The notes: generated from the letters alone by a model not told the origin. A stretch of DNA of 64,000 nt from an endosymbiont of Lamellibrachia barhami (GCF_011947365.2 NZ_JAAVSH020000001.1:2210696-2274695); one strand, 5' to 3'; counted from the stretch's first letter, positions 8,544-21,086 are shown. Translations and numbers: made by a program.

Positions 8544-9574
8544 TCCTGGGGAATTTCATGTGGCTTGATCGGTTCGACCTTCAGGGCGTGACTGCTGCCC
8601 TCCCGATCCACCACTTCGAGTTCCACCAGATCAGCATCGCGTCCCTGACTGTAGCGGGCAACCAGACGGGCGGCCAGTTCAATATCCGCTGCCGTGGGTT
8701 CGCCATCGATCAACGCCAGCGGACCACCGTGGCTGATCGTCTTGATCGTGACAAACTGCTTGCGGTAACCCTGCAGGAAATTGCCCTCCCCCTCCTCTCT
8801 GGCAATAATCACCTTGAAATGGGGTGCCGGGCGCAAATGGCGTCCCACCTTGAGCAGCATGATGTCATCCATCTCATACTGCTTGCTGCCGCGCGCGCGC
8901 CAGAGATCCGCGAGTTTCACTGAATATTGGGCATCGGTGAGGAAACAGCAGCCCCCCGCCGGCTGTGCGTAGTCTTTAAAGCCGAATTTTGCCGCCAATG
9001 CCATCTGGGGTTTGCGGCTTCTTCCGCTGAAGTCGTAAAGTCTCTCCCTGTCCACCCATCCCTCATGCTCCGGCAGGGTTTGCGGCAGATTCTTTGCGCA
9101 AAGCGGCCGCAGCAGCAGATCCTCCGCCCCCGACTCACCCGATACTACCGGCATGGTCTCCTTGCGTTGGGACATGGGGCGTTGCCCGATCACCTCGCCG
9201 GTAATAATGAAATCAAAATCCTTTTTTCTGAGCCACTCCAAGGCTTTGCTCACCATAAAGATCTTACAGTCGAGACAGGGATTCAGGTTGGCGCCATAAC
9301 CGTGCTTCGGATTGAAGACGATATCCTTGTATTCCTCCACAATATCGACAATGTGCAACTTGATGCCAAGCTGTTCCGCCACCCAGAGTGCATTGTTGCG
9401 CTTTGATTTTTTCTGGTCTTTTTTGCGGATGGCATGGGTATGACCTTCGACACAGAAACCGGTGTAGAAGTTGATGCCCTCGACATGGATACCCTGTTCC
9501 TGGATCACCTTTGCGGCCAATAGTGAGTCGAGGCCACCAGAGATCAGAGCCACGGCTTTTCGCTGTTCGGTCAT
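8531..9574 (-). CDS. PP-loop ATPase with C-terminal NFACT-R/DUF814-like domain (tRNA-thiolation-like)
   Basis: 347 residues. The PP-loop motif SGGLDS at 12-17 indicates adenylation chemistry as in MnmA, ThiI and TtcA. Candidate catalytic cysteines lie in NPCLDCK (Cys100, Cys103) and PAGGCC (Cys209, Cys210), roughly the spacing of the MnmA pair. Residues about 230-340 ([14 protein letters not shown]... and [10 protein letters not shown]) resemble the NFACT-R/DUF814 RNA-binding domain. Relatives are often labelled as tRNA 2-thiouridine enzymes, but this is not MnmA itself. The overlap with a TusA-like gene suggests sulfur delivery to a nucleotide or RNA substrate. The actual substrate is unknown. 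Confidence 0.75.
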   Translation of the reverse strand: MTEQRKAVALISGGLDSLLAAKVIQEQGIHVEGINFYTGFCVEGHTHAIRKKDQKKSKRNNALWVAEQLGIKLHIVDIVEEYKDIVFNPKHGYGANLNPCLDCKIFMVSKALEWLRKKDFDFIITGEVIGQRPMSQRKETMPVVSGESGAEDLLLRPLCAKNLPQTLPEHEGWVDRERLYDFSGRSRKPQMALAAKFGFKDYAQPAGGCCFLTDAQYSVKLADLWRARGSKQYEMDDIMLLKVGRHLRPAPHFKVIIAREEGEGNFLQGYRKQFVTIKTISHGGPLALIDGEPTAADIELAARLVARYSQGRDADLVELEVVDREGSSHALKVEPIKPHEIPQEWHI

Positions 9575-9646
9575 ATATGTTTCGTCGTCTGGCGTGTAAA
9601 ACCTGGATTATACGGAATTGCGCCAAATGCGGCATCTCATCGAAGT

Positions 9647-9675
9647 TAGCCAAGTTGTTGGCGCATCGTTATACT
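9647..9675 (+). promoter_or_regulatory. Candidate sigma-70 promoter of glyQS
   Basis: TAGCCA (9647-9652, 4/6 match to -35) and TATACT (9670-9675, -10) are 17 bp apart and about 36 bp upstream of the glyQ start. The region between the divergent PP-loop gene and glyQ holds no other gene. Confidence 0.5.
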
Positions 9676-9711
9676 GACGCGATTTTTCCACCTAAACTAT
9701 GGAATCCCGAC

Positions 9712-10653
9712 GTGAATCGAGCTTCTGACAGCAACAGTCCTGATGTATCGACCTTTCAGGGTCTGATCTTTGCGTTGCAACAGTACTGGGCAGACCAGGG
9801 CTGCGTGATCCTTCAACCCTATGATATGGAGATGGGTGCCGGCACTTTTCACTCCGCCACTTTCCTCCGCTCCATCGGTCCCGAGCCTTGGAGTTGCGCC
9901 TATGTGCAGCCTTCACGCCGCCCCACCGACGGGCGCTATGGAGAGAATCCCAACCGCCTGCAACACTACTATCAGTTCCAGGTCATCCTGAAACCCTCAC
10001 CGCTGGATATTCAGGAACTCTATCTGGGATCACTCAAGGCGCTGGGTCTCGACCTGCTGGTACACGATATTCGTTTCGTCGAGGACAACTGGGAGTCCCC
10101 CACTCTCGGTGCCTGGGGGCTTGGCTGGGAGGTCTGGCTCAACGGCATGGAGGTGACTCAATTCACCTATTTTCAGCAGGTGGGTGGCCTCGACTGCCGC
10201 CCGGTCACCGGTGAGATCACCTACGGTCTTGAGCGCATCGCCATGTATCTGCAAGGCGTCGAAAGCGTCTACGATCTGGTCTGGGCCAATGGCCCCGCCG
10301 GCCCGGTAACCTACGGTGACGTCTTTCACCAGAATGAGGTTGAACAGTCGGCCTTCAACTTTGAACACGCCGATGTGGATGCCCTCTTCGGTTGGTTCGA
10401 CACCTGTGAAAAAGAGAGTCAGCGCCTCATCAAAATTGGTCTGCCGCTGCCCGCATATGAACAGGTCCTCAAGGCCTCTCATACCTTCAACCTGCTGGAT
10501 GCGCGTCACGCCATCTCGGTGACCGAACGACAACGCTACATCCTGCGCGTTCGCTCCCTCTCACGCGCCGTGGCCCAAGCCTATTACGACAGCCGCGAAG
10601 CCCTTGGATTCCCCATGCTGAAAGAGAACAGGGAGGTTGCCAACCATGGCTGA
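9712..10653 (+). CDS. glyQ: Glycyl-tRNA synthetase alpha subunit
   Basis: 313 residues. The catalytic subunit of the bacterial alpha2beta2 enzyme that charges tRNA-Gly. The sequence matches GlyQ almost throughout: [26 protein letters not shown] (class II motif 2 region), [20 protein letters not shown] and [17 protein letters not shown]. The open frame extends 67 codons upstream, but that part has no GlyQ similarity. The GTG at 9712, just before the conserved start and behind GGAA, is taken as the start. Its stop overlaps the glyS start by 8 bp, a coupled operon. Confidence 0.95.
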   Translation: MNRASDSNSPDVSTFQGLIFALQQYWADQGCVILQPYDMEMGAGTFHSATFLRSIGPEPWSCAYVQPSRRPTDGRYGENPNRLQHYYQFQVILKPSPLDIQELYLGSLKALGLDLLVHDIRFVEDNWESPTLGAWGLGWEVWLNGMEVTQFTYFQQVGGLDCRPVTGEITYGLERIAMYLQGVESVYDLVWANGPAGPVTYGDVFHQNEVEQSAFNFEHADVDALFGWFDTCEKESQRLIKIGLPLPAYEQVLKASHTFNLLDARHAISVTERQRYILRVRSLSRAVAQAYYDSREALGFPMLKENREVANHG

Positions 10654-12718
10654 CTCCAAAGATCTGCTGATCGAGATCGGCACTGAAGAACTGCCCCCCA
10701 AGGCCTTGGCAAAACTCTCCACGGCGTTTCTCCGTGGCATCGATGAACAGTTGAAACAGCTGGGACTGCCACGCAATTCCATCAAACCCTACGCCACCCC
10801 TCGCAGGCTTGCCGTATTCATCGAGGCCCTTCAAACCAGCCAGTCCGACAAAGAGATCGAACGCAAGGGACCTGCGGTCAAGGCCGCATTCGATGCTGAC
10901 GGCAATCCAACCAAGGCGGCCGAAGGTTTCGCCCGCTCCTGCGGGGTGAGCGTCGATCAGCTGGAGACTCAGGATACCCCAAAAGGCGCATGGCTGATCC
11001 ACCGGCAGATTGAATTGGGCCGGTCCACCATTGAGTTGATACCGGAGATCGTGGAAAAGTCTCTCGCCACTCTGCCCATACCCAAACGTATGCGCTGGGG
11101 CAGCCGTAGTGAAGAGTTCGTGCGGCCGGTACATTGGGTCGTACTGCTGTTTGGTGATGAGGTCGTTCCCGGCCAGGTGATGGGACACACGGCAGGCCGC
11201 ACAACCCGTGGACATAGATTTCACCATCCCGAACCGATTGAGATCGATACACCTGCAAACTACGCAGAACTGCTGAAAAGCAAAGGTTATGTCATCGCCG
11301 ACATTGCCGAGCGCAAGGCCAAAATCGAGCAGCAGACCAGAGAGACAGCAGAAGCCGAAGGTCTCCAGGCCGCAATCGATCCCAACCTGTTGGACGAGGT
11401 CACCGCCCTCAATGAGTGGCCGATTCCTGTGATTGGCAGCTTCGATGGCCGCTTTCTCGACGTTCCCTCAGAATGCCTGATCCAGGCGATGCAGGATCAT
11501 CAGAAATACTTCCCTGTTGTCGACAAGACAGGCGCTCTACAGCCCCGATTCATTACTATAAGCAATATTGACAGCAAGGATATTGAACAGGTTCGTTCCG
11601 GCAATGAGCGAGTCATCCGCCCCCGGTTCAGCGATGCCGCTTTCTTCTGGGAGCAGGATCTGAAAAAACCACTCGACCATCACATCGAGTCGCTGAAAAG
11701 CATTCTGTTTCAGAAAAAACTGGGAACGCTGTACGACAAGAGCGGGCGCATCGCCTCACTGGCAGAATCCATTGCCGATCAAGTTGGTCTCGACAAGGCG
11801 CTTGCATTCCGCGCAGCCTGGCTCTGTAAATGCGACCTTATGTCCCAAATGGTGGGTGAATTTGCCAGCCTGCAGGGCACCATGGGGCGCTATTATGCCG
11901 TGCGCTCAGGTGAGGACGGCCAGGTTGCTCAGGCAATGGAAGAGGTCTACCTGCCCCGGCATGCCGGCGATCGCCTGCCCGAAACCGACTGTGGTCGCAC
12001 CATTGCCATCGCTGATCGCCTCGATACCCTGATGGGCATCTTCGCTATTGGCCAGAAACCGACCGGCGCCAAGGATCCTTACGGCCTTCGCCGCGCTGCT
12101 TTGGGTGTACTCCGCATCCTCATCGAGACCCCCATGGATCTCGACCTTGAACAGTTACTCTCCACTGCTGCTGAGGGTCTTGCCAAGCAAGTGGATACAG
12201 AGGAGAGCCTGGATCAGGTCTTTGAATACATGATGGAACGTCTCAAGGCGTACTACGCCGACCAATCCATCCCCGCTGATTCAGTGGATGCAGTGCTCGC
12301 CCGCCGTCCCACCCGTCCCGCAGATTTCAATCTCCGGGTCCGGGCAGTCACTGAATTCCGCAAACTGCCTGAAGCCGAGAGCCTTGCTGCCGCCAACAAA
12401 CGCATTCGCAACATTCTCAAGAAGACCGATGAGACCTTCCCCGAGCAGGTAGCCAATGACCTGCTACAGGAAGCCGCAGAGAAAGCGCTCGCTGCAAAGG
12501 TCGATGAGTTACAGCCCAAGGTCGTCCCGCTGTTTGCCAAAGGCCATTATACGGAAGGTCTGCAAATCCTCGCCAGTCTGCGCGAACCTGTCGATGATTT
12601 CTTTGACCAGGTCATGGTGATGTCGGAGGATGAAACGCTACGGAGAAATCGTCTTGCCCTGCTTTCACGGCTTGAGGGTCTCTTTCTCAGTGCCGCTGAC
12701 CTATCACGCCTTCAGTAA
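10646..12718 (+). CDS. glyS: Glycyl-tRNA synthetase beta subunit
   Basis: 690 residues, the usual length. The beta subunit binds and positions tRNA-Gly for GlyQ. Family stretches include [15 protein letters not shown] at the N-terminus, [49 protein letters not shown] with [12 protein letters not shown], and a C-terminal anticodon-binding-like domain. The ATG at 10646 is chosen over the in-frame TTG at 10637 because GGGAGG at 10631-10636 is well placed for it. It overlaps glyQ by 8 bp. Confidence 0.97.
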   Translation: MADSKDLLIEIGTEELPPKALAKLSTAFLRGIDEQLKQLGLPRNSIKPYATPRRLAVFIEALQTSQSDKEIERKGPAVKAAFDADGNPTKAAEGFARSCGVSVDQLETQDTPKGAWLIHRQIELGRSTIELIPEIVEKSLATLPIPKRMRWGSRSEEFVRPVHWVVLLFGDEVVPGQVMGHTAGRTTRGHRFHHPEPIEIDTPANYAELLKSKGYVIADIAERKAKIEQQTRETAEAEGLQAAIDPNLLDEVTALNEWPIPVIGSFDGRFLDVPSECLIQAMQDHQKYFPVVDKTGALQPRFITISNIDSKDIEQVRSGNERVIRPRFSDAAFFWEQDLKKPLDHHIESLKSILFQKKLGTLYDKSGRIASLAESIADQVGLDKALAFRAAWLCKCDLMSQMVGEFASLQGTMGRYYAVRSGEDGQVAQAMEEVYLPRHAGDRLPETDCGRTIAIADRLDTLMGIFAIGQKPTGAKDPYGLRRAALGVLRILIETPMDLDLEQLLSTAAEGLAKQVDTEESLDQVFEYMMERLKAYYADQSIPADSVDAVLARRPTRPADFNLRVRAVTEFRKLPEAESLAAANKRIRNILKKTDETFPEQVANDLLQEAAEKALAAKVDELQPKVVPLFAKGHYTEGLQILASLREPVDDFFDQVMVMSEDETLRRNRLALLSRLEGLFLSAADLSRLQ

Positions 12719-12730
12719 CCGAGACTAAAC

Positions 12731-13066
12731 ATGAACCCCGATTCATACAAGCATATGCTGGACGCCGTACAGGCCTTCCACGATAAGCACCGTTTCAAGG
12801 AGACTGGCGGCGAGGAGATGACCTATCGCATCGCGTTAATGGCGGAAGAGTTGGGGGAGATCTCCTCCTGTGTCACAAAAGGTAAGAGCAATGAGTCACT
12901 TGCTGAGGAAGTGGCCGATCTGCTGATCCTTGTCATGGGCACAGCCATCGCCCAGGAGTTCGATCTCAAGCAGGCCTTTTGGGACAAGATGGAGAAGCTT
13001 AACAAGCGGGATTCCCGCATGGTCAACGGCCGCATCAGGGTCTCAGAATTCCGTGATGTCGACTGA
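12731..13066 (+). CDS. MazG-like nucleotide pyrophosphohydrolase
   Basis: 111 residues. An all-alpha NTP-PPase (MazG family) with the metal-binding pattern AEELGEISS (about 36-44) and EEVADLLILVMG (about 58-69), i.e. EExxE followed by ExxD. Such enzymes hydrolyse non-canonical or excess NTPs to NMP and PPi. It lies 12 bp after glyS and is probably in the same transcript. The substrate cannot be told from sequence. Confidence 0.8.
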   Translation: MNPDSYKHMLDAVQAFHDKHRFKETGGEEMTYRIALMAEELGEISSCVTKGKSNESLAEEVADLLILVMGTAIAQEFDLKQAFWDKMEKLNKRDSRMVNGRIRVSEFRDVD

Positions 13067-13105
13067 TATTATTAGATATTCTTTGATAGTAAGCACTTAC
13101 TCGCA

Positions 13106-13642
13106 ATGAAAATCATCATCCTGGACAGAGACGGTGTCATCAACGAGGATTCAGATGATTTTGTCAAATCCCCGGACGAGTGGATTCCTCTGCCCGGCAG
13201 CCTTGAAGCGATCGCCCGTCTCAACCATGCCGGTTTTCGTGTTTTCGTTGCAACCAACCAGTCAGGCGTGTCTCGCGGTTACTTCTCCATCGACACCCTG
13301 AACAAGATGCACAACAAAATGCAGACGTTGTTACAGAAACATGGAGGCCATATCGATGGCATTTTTTTCTGTCCCCATGGACCGGATGACAACTGTGACT
13401 GCCGCAAACCCAAGCCTGGTCTCTACCAGCAGATTTCACATCGTTCCCGGACGCCGCTGCATCAGGTACCCATCATTGGTGACTCGTTACGTGACCTGCA
13501 GGCCGCCTCTGCCGTTGGCGCAAATCCCATCCTGGTGAGAACCGGAAAAGGTAACAAGACGCTCTCATCATTGCCGAATGAGTTGAAAGATATTCCCGTC
13601 TACCAAAACCTCTCTGAGGCCGTTGATGCGCTTTTGACCTGA
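13106..13642 (+). CDS. gmhB: D-glycero-beta-D-manno-heptose-1,7-bisphosphate 7-phosphatase
   Basis: 178 residues, the family length. A HAD-superfamily phosphatase in ADP-heptose synthesis for the LPS inner core. HAD motif I is ILDRDGVIN (residues 4-12). The GmhB-specific Zn-binding cluster is CPHGPDDNCDCRKPKPG (about 92-108). Motif IV is IIGDSLRDLQAA. FVATNQSGVSRGYF is also a family hallmark. It lies 40 bp after the MazG-like gene and 10 bp before the acyltransferase gene. Confidence 0.95.
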   Translation: MKIIILDRDGVINEDSDDFVKSPDEWIPLPGSLEAIARLNHAGFRVFVATNQSGVSRGYFSIDTLNKMHNKMQTLLQKHGGHIDGIFFCPHGPDDNCDCRKPKPGLYQQISHRSRTPLHQVPIIGDSLRDLQAASAVGANPILVRTGKGNKTLSSLPNELKDIPVYQNLSEAVDALLT

Positions 13643-13652
13643 TTGACATGCC

Positions 13653-14378
13653 ATGACCTTTATCCGCTCCATTCTCTTTTTTACCTTTCTTGTTCTCAGT
13701 ACTATCGTCATTGCCGGTTTTGGCAGTCTCTTTGGCTGGTTCTTCCCGTTGCAAAAACGCTTTTTCATCAGCAACGCCTGGAGCAGAGTCAACCTGGCTG
13801 CACTCTCGCTACTCTGTGGCCTCAACTATCGTATTGATGGTCTGAATAACATTCCTGATGACAAGAGTGTCATCATCCTCTCAAAACACCAGTCTGCCTG
13901 GGAGACCATCGCCTTTCTCAGTATCATTCCGCTCAACAAGGCCTGGGTGCTGAAACAGGAGTTGCTCAGAGTGCCTATATTTGGATGGGCATTACTTCTC
14001 TTCCAACCGATTGCACTCGATCGAAAAGCAGGTCGAAAGGCTGTGGTACAACTTATCCGTGATGGTACTGAAAGACTCGAATCCGGGCTTTCGGTAATCA
14101 TCTTTCCCGAAGGCACCCGTGTCGCACCTGGTACTCACAAACGTTATGGAATTGGTGGTGCACTACTGGCAGAGAAATCCGGTTTTCCTGTATTGCCTGT
14201 CTCACACAACGCCGGGGTGTTCTGGAAACGCAGGGGCATCAACAAATTTCCGGGTACCATCGATGTAAGAGTAGGCCCCCTCATCGAGACCAAAGGTCTC
14301 GATGCCAACGAGATCAATGCGAAGGTGGAAAAGTGGATCGAAGGGACGCTCGAGACTTTGCCGCAAGGAAGAGCTTGA
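13653..14378 (+). CDS. plsC: 1-acyl-sn-glycerol-3-phosphate acyltransferase (PlsC family)
   Basis: 241 residues. A membrane enzyme that acylates lysophosphatidic acid. It has an N-terminal hydrophobic helix (about 5-27), the catalytic HxxxxD-class block I SKHQSAWE (HQSAWE in place of NHxxxxD, as in many PlsC-like proteins), block II around PIALDRKAGR, and block III IIFPEGTRV. The ATG at 13653 is 10 bp after gmhB, so it is likely the last gene of the glyQ transcript. An alternative role, such as lyso-ornithine-lipid acylation, cannot be excluded. Confidence 0.9.
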   Translation: MTFIRSILFFTFLVLSTIVIAGFGSLFGWFFPLQKRFFISNAWSRVNLAALSLLCGLNYRIDGLNNIPDDKSVIILSKHQSAWETIAFLSIIPLNKAWVLKQELLRVPIFGWALLLFQPIALDRKAGRKAVVQLIRDGTERLESGLSVIIFPEGTRVAPGTHKRYGIGGALLAEKSGFPVLPVSHNAGVFWKRRGINKFPGTIDVRVGPLIETKGLDANEINAKVEKWIEGTLETLPQGRA

Positions 14379-14499
14379 ACCTGTGGTATTACTGATAGTA
14401 AGTACTTGCTTCGGCTAAAGGCTGGCAAATCTTGCGTCAAGCCTGATGAAGCCCTTCAGCCAGTAGCGACAACCTTCGGCTTGCCCGGTGACACGGCCA

Positions 14500-14534
14500 C
14501 CTTTAGCCTTTAACCTTTAACCTTTAACCTTTTT
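14500..14534. repeat. Heptamer array (CCTTTAA)5 with flanking GGCCGTGTCACCG
   Basis: Five units CCTTTAG, CCTTTAA x3, CCTTTTT lie between the convergent plsC and gyrB genes. Read on the minus strand this is (AAAGGTT)n followed by GGCCGTGTCACCG. The same composite, with variable unit number, occurs at 58204-58250 and 61314-61346. Confidence 0.85.
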
Positions 14535-14545
14535 AGCCTAATTCA

Positions 14546-17038
<2,493 letters not shown>

Positions 17039-17103
17039 TCAAAACGACAAAATCATTAGGGATGCAAATGCTTCAGATACAGAGGTGATTATGAAACTCT
17101 TAA

Positions 17104-18168
17104 CTATTTTACTGCGCCATGTTCCACGTGAAACATCTTCACGTCATCACTATATTTTTCAATCATTGTGGCGCCATCGATTGCTGTAAGAAACGTTTGG
17201 AAGCCACAAGAATCGATAAGTGAGAGTAGAGCAGTATTTGTTTTTCGATCTAGCTCAGCGGAGAAGTCATCCATAAGAAGGATGGGGTTGGTGTTTGTGC
17301 GTTCTTTTTGTGCAATAAGCTGCGATAGAACCATCAAAGTGGCAACAATCTTTTGTTGGCCGCGTGAAAGAATTTCCTTCGCCGGAAGAGAATTCACAGT
17401 GATACGTATATCAGCCCTATGAGGCCCAGTGGTTGTAAAACCTGCAGACAGATCAGTTTTGACTTGTGCCTGAAGAGAATCTTCAAGTGAAAGTGAATTA
17501 CTCCAGCCTTTATAGAACCTGAAGCTAATTATTGGAACACCCTGGAACATAGCAGCAAGAGACTCAAATACAGATTTCCAGCTACTATAATAATCTGTAC
17601 GCAATTGGTTAATCCGCTCACCGTATTCGATCAGTTGAGAATCCCAAACATTCCAGCCTGTAACACCTGAGCGCAACGAAGCATTTCTTTGCTGCAGAGT
17701 TGTTGAATATTGCCGCATCAGTGAGACATACGAGTGTTCCACGTGAAACACTCCCCAATTCAAGAATCTCCTTCTATTGTCAGGACCTTCTTCAATCAGA
17801 CGGTGAATTATTGGTGTGACTATCCCTATAGGGAGTAGTTTGGCGACTTCTGAGACTCGAGATACTGGTGTCCCATTGAGTTGAATTCTCTTTTTGTTAT
17901 TTTCCAAACCAAAACCGACTCGCATTATCGAAAGGTTTGTGTTTTGAGTTTCTGAGTAGACGGAGAGTCTCTTTTTCCCCTCCTGGATAAGATTTTTTCC
18001 CTTAGTGCCCTTGAAGCTTTTTGCCCGGGCAAGTAGAAATATTGCTTCAAGTAAGCTTGTTTTACCTGCCCCATTATCACCACAGAAAATATTGATTCCA
18101 GGTTGTGGTGATATATCGACTGAGTCAAGAATACGGAGATTTTGGATTTGTAATTTCGTTATGTTCAA
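17104..18168 (-). CDS. recF: DNA replication and repair protein RecF
   Basis: 354 residues. An SMC-like ATPase that loads RecA at gapped DNA with RecOR. Walker A is GDNGAGKTSLLEAI at about 30-43. The signature is LSRGQQKI and the Walker B/D-loop is ILLMDDFSAELD. It lies 63 bp after dnaN. The coding sequence contains two parS-like palindromes (17120-17135 near the C-terminus, and 17735-17750), each encoding the residues FHVEH. GC content is lower than in most neighbouring genes, as in the rest of the recF-dnaN stretch. Confidence 0.96.
   Translation of the reverse strand: MNITKLQIQNLRILDSVDISPQPGINIFCGDNGAGKTSLLEAIFLLARAKSFKGTKGKNLIQEGKKRLSVYSETQNTNLSIMRVGFGLENNKKRIQLNGTPVSRVSEVAKLLPIGIVTPIIHRLIEEGPDNRRRFLNWGVFHVEHSYVSLMRQYSTTLQQRNASLRSGVTGWNVWDSQLIEYGERINQLRTDYYSSWKSVFESLAAMFQGVPIISFRFYKGWSNSLSLEDSLQAQVKTDLSAGFTTTGPHRADIRITVNSLPAKEILSRGQQKIVATLMVLSQLIAQKERTNTNPILLMDDFSAELDRKTNTALLSLIDSCGFQTFLTAIDGATMIEKYSDDVKMFHVEHGAVK
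17120..17135. promoter_or_regulatory. parS: parS-like centromere site 1
   Basis: TGTTCCACGTGAAACA differs by one base from the conserved bacterial parS palindrome TGTTTCACGTGAAACA. It lies inside the 3' end of recF, about 13 kb from parAB in the same origin region, where ParB would nucleate. Confidence 0.85.
17735..17750. promoter_or_regulatory. parS: parS-like centromere site 2
   Basis: An exact second copy of the 16-bp site TGTTCCACGTGAAACA, 615 bp from the first and also inside recF. Two identical 16-mers in one gene are very unlikely by chance. Both encode FHVEH in the recF frame. Confidence 0.85.
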
Positions 18169-18231
18169 GATCAGGTGAAAAAAACAGCACTGTTTATCAA
18201 TGCCGGTTTTTATCTCTTTTCTAATTTCTGT

Positions 18232-19332
18232 TTATATTCTCATGGGCATGACGACATATCTATTTCTACTGTTGTCCTTCCCGTAGATCAAAGCACTGCT
18301 GTTTGAGTCCTTGAGTTCAATGATTATTTCGTCCTCTTTGATTGCAGAGAGTACATCTATAAAATAACCCACATTGAAACCTATCTTTATTTCATCACCA
18401 CTGTAATCGACTTCCAGTTCTTCCTCAGCCTCCTCCTGCTCTGGATTATGCGCTTGAAGCTGAAGCGTGTTGTTGCTGGCTGAAAACCGAATTCCGCGGT
18501 ACTTTTCATTTGAGAGGATGGATGCTCTGGTCAGAGACTGTTTTAGAAGAGCCTTGTCAGCACGAAGTTCCTTGTTTGTGCCACTTGGCATAACACGCTG
18601 ATAGTCGGGAAAACGACCATCAATAAGTTTTGATGTAAAAACAGCGCCATCCATAAGTACTCGAACATAGTTGGCGCTTAGCTCAATCTTAATTTCATCT
18701 TCACTATCTTTGAGCAATCTACCCAATTCCAAAACAGCTTTACGAGGTAATATGATCTGAACATCTAAATCAGTGTCTACAGAGTTTTTACACTCACTCA
18801 GTGCAAGACGATGTCCATCAGTGGCAACAGTTCTAACATCACCATCTCGTATTTCCAGCAACATCCCGTTTAGATAATATCGAACATCCTGTTGAGCCAT
18901 TGCAAATTGAGTCATCTCTATTAGCTGTTTGAGCTCAGCCTCTTTAAGCGTAAACACTGAGCTGCTGGCCGTTGGCTCGATTACTGGATAATCCTGCGCA
19001 GACAGTATGCCGAGGGTGAAACGGCTTCGCCCTGAACGAAGTTTTGCCTTGTCACCATCAACCTCAAGAGTAATGCCAGCTCCTTCGGGCAGAGCTTTAC
19101 ATATATCCAGCATTTTTCTTGCAGGTACAGTGAAGTCACCTTCTCCACTACACTCGGCCACTGCCTGAGTCCTCAGTTCAACCTCCAGGTCTGTCGCTGT
19201 TATCTGGATCTCATTGGGTCTAGCGTTGATAAGGATATTGGACAGAATGGGTAGCGTCTGTCTTCTTTCGACAACCCCACCAATCCGTTGTAGTGGATCC
19301 AATAGCGCTTCTCGTTTGGTAACTATTTTCAT
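18232..19332 (-). CDS. dnaN: DNA polymerase III beta sliding clamp
   Basis: 366 residues, the family length, with three repeated clamp domains. Typical stretches are LDPLQRIGGVVERRQTLPILSNILI at the N-terminus, ATDLEVELR, YYLNGMLLEI, ATDGHRLALS and the C-terminal YVVMPMRI. The ring tethers polymerase III and binds clamp-interacting proteins. It lies between the candidate oriC and recF, in the usual dnaA-dnaN-recF order. Confidence 0.98.
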   Translation of the reverse strand: MKIVTKREALLDPLQRIGGVVERRQTLPILSNILINARPNEIQITATDLEVELRTQAVAECSGEGDFTVPARKMLDICKALPEGAGITLEVDGDKAKLRSGRSRFTLGILSAQDYPVIEPTASSSVFTLKEAELKQLIEMTQFAMAQQDVRYYLNGMLLEIRDGDVRTVATDGHRLALSECKNSVDTDLDVQIILPRKAVLELGRLLKDSEDEIKIELSANYVRVLMDGAVFTSKLIDGRFPDYQRVMPSGTNKELRADKALLKQSLTRASILSNEKYRGIRFSASNNTLQLQAHNPEQEEAEEELEVDYSGDEIKIGFNVGYFIDVLSAIKEDEIIIELKDSNSSALIYGKDNSRNRYVVMPMRI

Positions 19333-19560
19333 ATTCTCTACCCAAGGTAGTTATAGTTAGTTTATTTTATATATCTACTTATAGTTATTATTAGGCATTC
19401 GTATTTATGAGGATAAGTCATATAACACACTGTTTTTAATAGTTTTTATGACATTTTTGCCTGTTGATGACACTCACTGTAAGTTTGTGGTTTCCTGTTT
19501 ATCTCTTGTGGATAAATGCCCATTTTTATTTTGAGCGTTTTTATCAACATCTTATCCACA
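19333..19560. other. oriC: Candidate chromosomal replication origin (oriC)
   Basis: The 228-bp dnaA-dnaN gap is very AT-rich, especially 19340-19440. It carries three DnaA-box-like 9-mers: TGTGGATAA (19507-19515), TTATCAACA (19541-19549) and TTATCCACA (19552-19560). Two are perfect matches to the consensus. An AT-rich stretch beside a box cluster is the expected origin layout. The opposite flank of dnaA has only one perfect box (21035-21043). The gap must also contain the dnaN promoter. Confidence 0.6.
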
Positions 19561-20910
19561 TTAACTGCTTAGAGTCCTCAACAGGTTTGAATAGTCCTCA
19601 GATATTCGTACATCACTATCCCGCAATTCCTTGATCTTTTTGTTGGCATGAATGACGGTGGTATGGTCTCTACCCCCGAAAGCGGTTCCGATCTCGGGCA
19701 GGCTATGATTTGTCAACTCTTTTGCCAGCGTCATCGCGATCTGTCTGGGTCTGGCGATGGAACGACTCCGCTTTGCTGAGAGTAGATCTGAAGTACGTAT
19801 GTGAAAATACTCTGCAACGGTTTTTTGGATGTTGTCGATCGTGACCTGTTTGTCCTGTGCAGCGATCATGTCCCGCAAAGCATTTTTGGCAAAGTCGAGA
19901 TTGATACTTGTTCCGGTGAAGGTTGAGTTGGCGATAACACGCCGCAAAGCACCTTCCAGCTCGCGAATATTGGAACGAATACGTTTGCCCATGAAAAAGG
20001 CAACCTCGCTGGGAAGTTCTGCATTCAGTTGCAGTGCCTTGCTCTGCAGAATAGCGACTCGGGTCTCCAGATCGGGGGGTTCGATAGCGACTGTCAGACC
20101 CCAGCCAAATCTTGATTTGAGACGCTCTTCCAGTCCGCCAACCTCTTTGGGAAATCGGTCACTGGATAAGATAATCTGTTGTTGAGATTCGAAGAGTGCA
20201 TTGAACGTATGGAAGAACTCTTCCTGCGACCGCTCCTTGCCAGCGAAAAACTGAATATCATCAATCAGCAGTGCATTGACTGAACGGTATTTTCGTTTGA
20301 ACTGATCGATTGTATTGTGCTGCAATGCCTTGACCATTTCTGAAACGAAGCGTTCAGAATGGAGGTATATGACCCGGGCATTGGGATTGTGCAGCAAAAT
20401 AGTGTTACCCACCGCATGCATCAGGTGGGTTTTTCCGAGTCCTACCCCGCCGTATATGAATAGAGGATTGTAGGCTCTGCCGGGATTCTCGCCAATCTGC
20501 ATCGAAGCGGCACGGGCAATCTGGTTGGATTTTCCCTCAACGAAGGTTTCGAAGGTGAAGTTAGGATTGAGATGGCTCTCAATGTACGGACTTCCCTTTG
20601 ATGGAATAATGGTTTGAACACCTGTCCTGTTGGCCTGATGGGCATTTCTCTGTTTGACGGCAGCAGATTTTTTCTTTGATCCGATATCGATGGAGATGAC
20701 CGGTGTTTTAGCCAGAGAGAGGGTGCCAAGATAGGTTTTGATCGATTCGAGATAGTGGTTGCGCACCCAGTCTTGTACAAAGCGGTTGGGTGCCAATAGA
20801 CGGAGGCGGTTGTTTTCCTCAATAACCTGAAGAGGACGAATCCAGGTATTGAACTGCTGAGGTGAAAGCTCCTGTTCGAGGTGCTTGCTACAACGTTGCC
20901 AAAGATCCAA
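19561..20910 (-). CDS. dnaA: Chromosomal replication initiator DnaA
   Basis: 449 residues. Domain I (1-85) binds DnaB/HobA-like partners. Residues about 86-115 form a short variable linker. The AAA+ domain has [19 protein letters not shown] and [16 protein letters not shown]. The C-terminal domain IV DNA-binding signature is [15 protein letters not shown]. It melts oriC in the ATP-bound form. DnaA boxes lie just downstream (19507-19560) and one upstream (21035), consistent with autoregulation and with the origin in this cluster. Confidence 0.98.
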   Translation of the reverse strand: MDLWQRCSKHLEQELSPQQFNTWIRPLQVIEENNRLRLLAPNRFVQDWVRNHYLESIKTYLGTLSLAKTPVISIDIGSKKKSAAVKQRNAHQANRTGVQTIIPSKGSPYIESHLNPNFTFETFVEGKSNQIARAASMQIGENPGRAYNPLFIYGGVGLGKTHLMHAVGNTILLHNPNARVIYLHSERFVSEMVKALQHNTIDQFKRKYRSVNALLIDDIQFFAGKERSQEEFFHTFNALFESQQQIILSSDRFPKEVGGLEERLKSRFGWGLTVAIEPPDLETRVAILQSKALQLNAELPSEVAFFMGKRIRSNIRELEGALRRVIANSTFTGTSINLDFAKNALRDMIAAQDKQVTIDNIQKTVAEYFHIRTSDLLSAKRSRSIARPRQIAMTLAKELTNHSLPEIGTAFGGRDHTTVIHANKKIKELRDSDVRISEDYSNLLRTLSS

Positions 20911-21034
20911 CTTGTTTGTCTCCGAATGACAGCCATCGTGACCATCTGCTGATGATCCGATAAAATTATGTTGTTTGAAATGGAGATGGAATTCTCACTG
21001 TTCTGGTCACCAAGTCTACTCTGCGATTAGAGAC

Positions 21035-21043
21035 TTATCCACA
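21035..21043 (+). promoter_or_regulatory. Single perfect DnaA box upstream of dnaA
   Basis: TTATCCACA in the dnaA-rpmH divergent gap (20911-21174). One box is compatible with DnaA autoregulation. The gap is also the classical gammaproteobacterial origin position, so a secondary or alternative origin element cannot be ruled out. Confidence 0.6.
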
Positions 21044-21086
21044 GTTTCAAGGTTGTAGGACGTCTGTTTTTTGTTCCTGATATTTG

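Noticed and set aside
9511-9711. 67-codon upstream extension of glyQ
   Set aside because: Not similar to GlyQ; it overlaps the divergent PP-loop gene and the promoter.
14500-14534. CRISPR-like spaced repeat
   Set aside because: Units are contiguous heptamers without spacers.
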